Position numbers and translations under genes: made by a program. 64,000 nt of DNA, from assembly GCF_013393385.1 (NCBI RefSeq), contig NZ_AP023239.1:1302001-1366000 (forward strand). Direction: 5' to 3'. Within the stretch, counting starts at the first letter, position 1. Every line of letters starts with the position of its first letter. Source of the stretch: Paenibacillus sp. URB8-2 (GTDB lineage Bacteria; Bacillota; Bacilli; Paenibacillales; Paenibacillaceae). Below the pieces are notes generated by a model. That model saw nothing but the letters and a program-made list of their open reading frames with translations, was not told the DNA's origin and did not search any database. This document shows positions 61,428-64,000 of this stretch, piece after piece.

Positions 61428-62333
61428 ATGGAGTATTTTATTCAACAGTTAATTAACGGGATTTCCGTAGGCAGCATTTATGCGCTGATCGCCTTGGGTT
61501 ATACCATGGTTTACGGGATCATCAAGCTGATCAACTTTGCACATGGGGATGTGTTTATGGTTGGTTCGTTTATTGGACTGTTCAGTGCCAGATATCTGGC
61601 ATCGGCCGGCCTTCCTCCGGTTTTGGTTCTCATAATATCTCTGATTTTTTCCATGACGGTCAGTGCGCTGCTTGGCATCACAATTGAACGTTTGGCCTAT
61701 AAGCCGCTGCGTAAATCCACACGGATTGCTGCGCTGATTACGGCAATCGGCGTATCCTTTTTGCTGGAATATACCGGAGTGCTCGTGCTTGGACCGCAAG
61801 CTCAAGGTTTCCCGGACATTCTGGCGAAGAAGCAGTACCAATTGTTCGGTACTTCTATCCAGGTGGAATCGAACCAGGTCATGATTTTGATTACAACGAT
61901 TATTCTGATGATTATTTTGCAATACATCGTACGTTATACCAAGACCGGCAAAGCGATGCGGGCGGTATCGTTCGATATGGAAGCGGCGCGTTTGATGGGG
62001 ATCAACGTAGACCGTACCATTTCGGCAACCTTCGCCATCGGATCGGCGCTTGCGGCAGCGGCCGGCGTGATTTTCGGCATGACTTACAACTCTGTTGATC
62101 CGCTGATGGGCGTTATGCCGGGGCTGAAAGCTTTCGTCGCTGCAGTGCTTGGAGGCATCGGAAGCATTCCGGGTGCGCTTGTAGGCGGCCTGCTGTTAGG
62201 AACGGTAGAGACAGAAATTTCCTCGCTCGGATATTCCTCCTGGCGTGACGGCGTAGCCTTTGCCGTACTGATCCTGATCCTTATCTTTAAACCATCCGGG
62301 CTGTTCGGCAAGAATGTCCGGGAGAAAGTGTAG
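61428..62333 (+). CDS. livH: branched-chain amino acid ABC transporter permease LivH
   Basis: 301 residues from ATG 61428 with AAGGGG 6 bases upstream; ATG 61422 is closer to the site. Eight membrane segments. ISVGSIYALIALGYTMVYGI and KLINFAHGDVFMVG are typical for LivH, and GLKAFVAAVLGGIGSIPGAL is the conserved EAA-like loop. Takes up Leu/Ile/Val or related amino acids with LivM, LivG and LivF. No substrate-binding protein gene lies upstream in the window, which is unusual. Confidence 0.92.
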   Translation: MEYFIQQLINGISVGSIYALIALGYTMVYGIIKLINFAHGDVFMVGSFIGLFSARYLASAGLPPVLVLIISLIFSMTVSALLGITIERLAYKPLRKSTRIAALITAIGVSFLLEYTGVLVLGPQAQGFPDILAKKQYQLFGTSIQVESNQVMILITTIILMIILQYIVRYTKTGKAMRAVSFDMEAARLMGINVDRTISATFAIGSALAAAAGVIFGMTYNSVDPLMGVMPGLKAFVAAVLGGIGSIPGALVGGLLLGTVETEISSLGYSSWRDGVAFAVLILILIFKPSGLFGKNVREKV

Positions 62334-62345
62334 GAGGGAAACGGT

Positions 62346-63314
62346 GTGAAAAAGATGAACAAAAAATTCTGGCTGGGCATTATCGCTGCCCTGGCTTTAT
62401 ATGGGGTCGTACAAGTTCTGTTAACAACGGGAGTTCTTAATGATGTATCGAAATCGATGCTTCTTTTGATCTGCGTTAACGTTATGCTGGCGGTATCGCT
62501 CAACCTAATTAACGGGATTACCGGACAGTTTTCCATCGGCCATGCCGGGTTTATGTCCGTAGGTGCATATACTTCGGCGATTCTTACGCTTGACTATGAC
62601 GCGCCTTTCGTTGTGGCGATTATTATTGGCGGATTGGTGGCCGCGTTATGCGGCGTGCTGATCGGAATCCCGACCCTGCGGCTGAACGGCGACTATCTGG
62701 CTATCGCGACGCTTGGCTTCGGCGAGATTATTCGTATTATTATGCTGAATACGGAATACGTTGGCGGCGCTTCGGGTCTCAGCGGCATTCCTGCGAAGTC
62801 GACATGGACCATCCTGTTCCTGTTTACGTTGGTTACGGTCGTTCTGATTAATAACTTTATCCGATCCACACACGGCCGGGCTTGTCTCGCCATCCGCGAG
62901 AACGAAATCGCAGCGGAAGCCATGGGTATCAATACGACGCTGTACAAGGTTATTGCCTTTACGATCGGCGCCCTGTTCGCCGGGATGGCCGGAGGTCTGT
63001 CGGCTCATACCTTCTACGTCATCACTCCGGGCAGTTTCAACTTCCTGAAGTCGTTCGAGATTCTTGTTATGGTCGTTCTCGGAGGGCTCGGCAGCACGGC
63101 CGGTTCGATCGTCGGCGCTGTATTCGTCACCCTTCTGTATACTTACCTTCGGGATTTCCCGGAATGGCGCATGATTATTTATTCGATCGTTCTGATTCTG
63201 ATGATGATTTTCCGTCCAGGCGGTCTGCTTGGAAGCACGAAATTCTCTCTCAAGAAGTTCGGCAAAAAGGAGGCGAAGGCAAATGGCGGCATCGGCGACA
63301 GCAGTGCTTCTTGA
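62346..63314 (+). CDS. livM: branched-chain amino acid ABC transporter permease LivM
   Basis: 322 residues from GTG 62346 with AGGAGGG upstream. Membrane protein with ISLNLINGITGQFSIGHAGF-like N-terminal block, LRLNGDYLAIATLGFGEIIR and VLGGLGSTAGSIVGAVFVTL (EAA-like loop). Forms the permease dimer with LivH. It overlaps livG by 32 bases, so translation is coupled. Confidence 0.93.
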   Translation: MKKMNKKFWLGIIAALALYGVVQVLLTTGVLNDVSKSMLLLICVNVMLAVSLNLINGITGQFSIGHAGFMSVGAYTSAILTLDYDAPFVVAIIIGGLVAALCGVLIGIPTLRLNGDYLAIATLGFGEIIRIIMLNTEYVGGASGLSGIPAKSTWTILFLFTLVTVVLINNFIRSTHGRACLAIRENEIAAEAMGINTTLYKVIAFTIGALFAGMAGGLSAHTFYVITPGSFNFLKSFEILVMVVLGGLGSTAGSIVGAVFVTLLYTYLRDFPEWRMIIYSIVLILMMIFRPGGLLGSTKFSLKKFGKKEAKANGGIGDSSAS

Positions 63315-64000
63315 TGTTAAGGAAGCCAGCCGTTCCTTCGGGGGACTAAAGGCGCTCAGCGAGGTTTCTCTTCATATCAATAAAGGCGAATTGATTGGTC
63401 TGATCGGACCGAACGGCGCCGGCAAAACGACGCTGTTCAATCTCTTGACCGGTGTTTACCCGCCTTCCACAGGTAGTATTATCCTTAACAATGAGTCGGT
63501 CGGCGGCATGAAACCATACAAGATCAATCACAAGGGAGCAGCACGCACCTTTCAGAACATCCGCCTGTTTACAGCTATGACAGTGCTCGATAACGTCAAA
63601 ATTGCCTTTCACCAGCATGCCAAGCACTCCATGTTCACCTCTATGCTTCGCCTGCCGAAGCATTTCAATGGGGAGGGCGAAATTACGCAGAAGGCGATGG
63701 ATATTCTGAAAATATTCAATCTCGATGATCAAAGCGAAGAGCTTGCCGGCAATCTCAGCTACGGCAACCAGCGGCGCCTTGAAATCGCGCGTGCGCTTGC
63801 GGCCGGACCGAAGCTGCTGCTGCTCGACGAGCCGGCGGCCGGTATGAATCCGAACGAGACGCGCGATTTGATGAATCTCATCGCCTGGATCCGCAAGGAA
63901 TTTGACCTTACGATTCTTCTCATCGAGCATGACATGTCGCTTGTTATGGGAGTCTGCGACCGGATTTATGTACTTGACCGCGGAATACTCATCGCAAACG
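63283..64000 (+). CDS. livG: branched-chain amino acid ABC transporter ATPase LivG (partial)
   Basis: At least 239 residues from ATG 63283 (AAGGAGG 9 bases upstream); the gene runs past the window end. Walker A is GPNGAGKTT, the signature LSYGNQRRLEIARAL, Walker B LLLLDEPAAGMN and the switch His in LLIEHDMSLVM. SFGGLKALSEVSLHI near the start is diagnostic for LivG. livF and perhaps a substrate-binding gene probably follow. Confidence 0.93.
   Translation, partial: MAASATAVLLDVKEASRSFGGLKALSEVSLHINKGELIGLIGPNGAGKTTLFNLLTGVYPPSTGSIILNNESVGGMKPYKINHKGAARTFQNIRLFTAMTVLDNVKIAFHQHAKHSMFTSMLRLPKHFNGEGEITQKAMDILKIFNLDDQSEELAGNLSYGNQRRLEIARALAAGPKLLLLDEPAAGMNPNETRDLMNLIAWIRKEFDLTILLIEHDMSLVMGVCDRIYVLDRGILIAN

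Noticed and set aside
1..64000. CRISPR array, rRNA operon or prophage
   Set aside because: No regularly spaced repeats, no rRNA-like sequence and no phage structural genes were seen.

Overview
The window looks like a chromosomal segment of a spore-forming, low-to-mid-GC Firmicute, most probably Paenibacillus or a close relative. Strong AGGAGG-type ribosome binding sites, TTG and GTG starts, spore genes (CotF-family coat proteins around adhB, Tlp, CmpA, DUF2642) and the Bacillus-like order ydcC-alr-mazE-mazF ... tex ... cmpA-sprT all point there. I saw no rRNA, CRISPR array or intact prophage.

Layout. 1-3.6 kb: a TetR/flavoprotein operon, a histidine phosphatase, a PH-domain protein and an acetyltransferase. 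3.56-7.5 kb: an AT-rich mobile-element graveyard holding an IS1634-type transposase remnant, a truncated gene, and a DUF4062-tyrosine recombinase fusion split by an IS5-family element whose 3-bp target duplication I can resolve. Removing the element restores the reading frame exactly. About 0.9 kb of non-coding DNA follows. 7.5-13.9 kb: a YjgB-type lipoprotein, an mhqR/mhqP-like quinone-response pair with matching operators, a winged-helix regulator with an MFS exporter, and a family 8 glycosyltransferase with an extraordinary Pro-rich and Arg-rich tail. 14-16.3 kb: the yraG-yraF-adhB-yraE-yraD-type spore coat operon. 16.5-18.1 kb: ECF sigma/anti-sigma pair 1. 18.2-28 kb: a SNF2 helicase, an SDR with a decayed LysR neighbour, a CdsA-like enzyme, a papain-like protein, DinB, Tlp, a hydrolase and an internally deleted EamA transporter.

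28-33.2 kb is a second accessory stretch: an acyltransferase, an orphan secreted protein, and an IS110-family element broken by frameshifts and by an IS630-family insertion. It is bracketed by two near-identical hairpin terminators. 33.2-39.9 kb: a quinone oxidoreductase-like gene divergent from an HxlR regulator, a B12-binding radical SAM protein, ECF pair 2 (which shares its promoter pattern with pair 1), and a TetR regulator divergent from an MFS transporter with a perfect 18-bp operator.

39.9-41.9 kb is the most system-like island. An Abi_2/AbiF HEPN protein is preceded by a compact structured RNA ending in a U-run and by a perfect 16-bp inverted repeat, so it is a candidate RNA-antitoxin/HEPN-toxin unit. 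42-48.8 kb: ydcC, alr, mazEF, tex and an SLH-domain protein with a leader attenuator. 49-59.3 kb: an RpiB-like protein without the usual cysteine, two small spore-type proteins, an ArsB/CitM-type transporter, the fruRKA fructose operon with a cre-like site, an ABATE/CGNR regulator divergent from a DinB protein, cmpA (38 codons) and a SprT-like protease. 59.3-64 kb: an Lrp regulator, an MBL-fold hydrolase, tRNA-Asn and tRNA-Ser, and the start of a livHMG branched-chain amino acid ABC operon that runs off the window.
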